Shown: positions 6,542 through 6,569 of the stretch, piece by piece | How the letters are laid out: each line of letters opens with the position of its first letter | How positions within the stretch are numbered: position 1 is the first letter of the stretch | DNA from: an uncultured Geobacteraceae bacterium | GTDB lineage: Bacteria > Desulfobacterota > Desulfuromonadia > Desulfuromonadales > Geopsychrobacteraceae | Length of the DNA stretch: 6,569 nt | Assembly (NCBI GenBank): GCA_937958075.1 | Contig: CALFFB010000073.1 | Coordinates: 1-6,569 of the forward strand | Direction: 5' to 3' | Notes under the pieces: generated by a model | What the model was told of the DNA's origin: nothing | Seen by the model: only the letters and a program-made list of their open reading frames with translations | Database searches by the model: none | Translations under genes and position numbers: made by a program

Positions 6542-6569
6542 AGAGTAAACAGCTGACCCCTGAAGATTC

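Noticed and set aside
6542..6569. A terminator or further gene start after ugd
   Set aside because: Only 28 bases remain, with no hairpin, T tract or start codon with a ribosome-binding site.

Overview
The window holds four genes, all on the + strand and packed head to tail. Together they form part of a surface-polysaccharide (capsule, exopolysaccharide or O-antigen) locus of a Gram-negative bacterium. An outer-membrane-type exporter next to a Wzz-type inner-membrane protein implies a two-membrane envelope. Coding DNA is moderately GC-rich, while the gaps around the third gene are AT-richer and filled with 7-bp repeats of the GTTGAxG / CxTCAAC type. From memory, such heptad repeats are common between genes in Desulfuromonadales (Geobacter/Pelobacter/Desulfuromonas-like) genomes, but also occur in other phyla. 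The taxonomic guess is therefore weak.

Layout: (1) up to 2411, a large SLBB/Wza-family polysaccharide export protein whose 5' end lies outside the window; (2) 2437-3663, a Wzz/GumC-type chain-length determinant without a kinase domain; (3) 3664-3711, a heptad-repeat spacer; (4) 3733-5052, a TviB/WbpA-type UDP-N-acetylhexosamine 6-dehydrogenase; (5) 5053-5197, a 145-bp spacer with about 15 heptads in opposing orientations, able to fold into hairpins, one followed by a T7 tract; (6) 5198-6541, a UDP-glucose 6-dehydrogenase. The last 28 bases hold nothing I can recognise.

How the genes fit together: the two dehydrogenases would make acidic nucleotide sugars (a UDP-N-acetylhexosaminuronate and UDP-glucuronate) as precursors for an acidic polymer. 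The Wzz-like protein would set chain length at the inner membrane, and the SLBB protein would carry the polymer across the periplasm and outer membrane. No glycosyltransferase, flippase, polymerase or ABC transporter is in the window, so the assembly route and polymer structure cannot be read from it.

Nothing here is clearly a new system. The points worth a second look are the heptad-repeat blocks on both sides of the tviB-like gene, the possible weak terminator or attenuator before ugd, and a cluster of G6-G8 tracts in the export gene that could be slippage sites.
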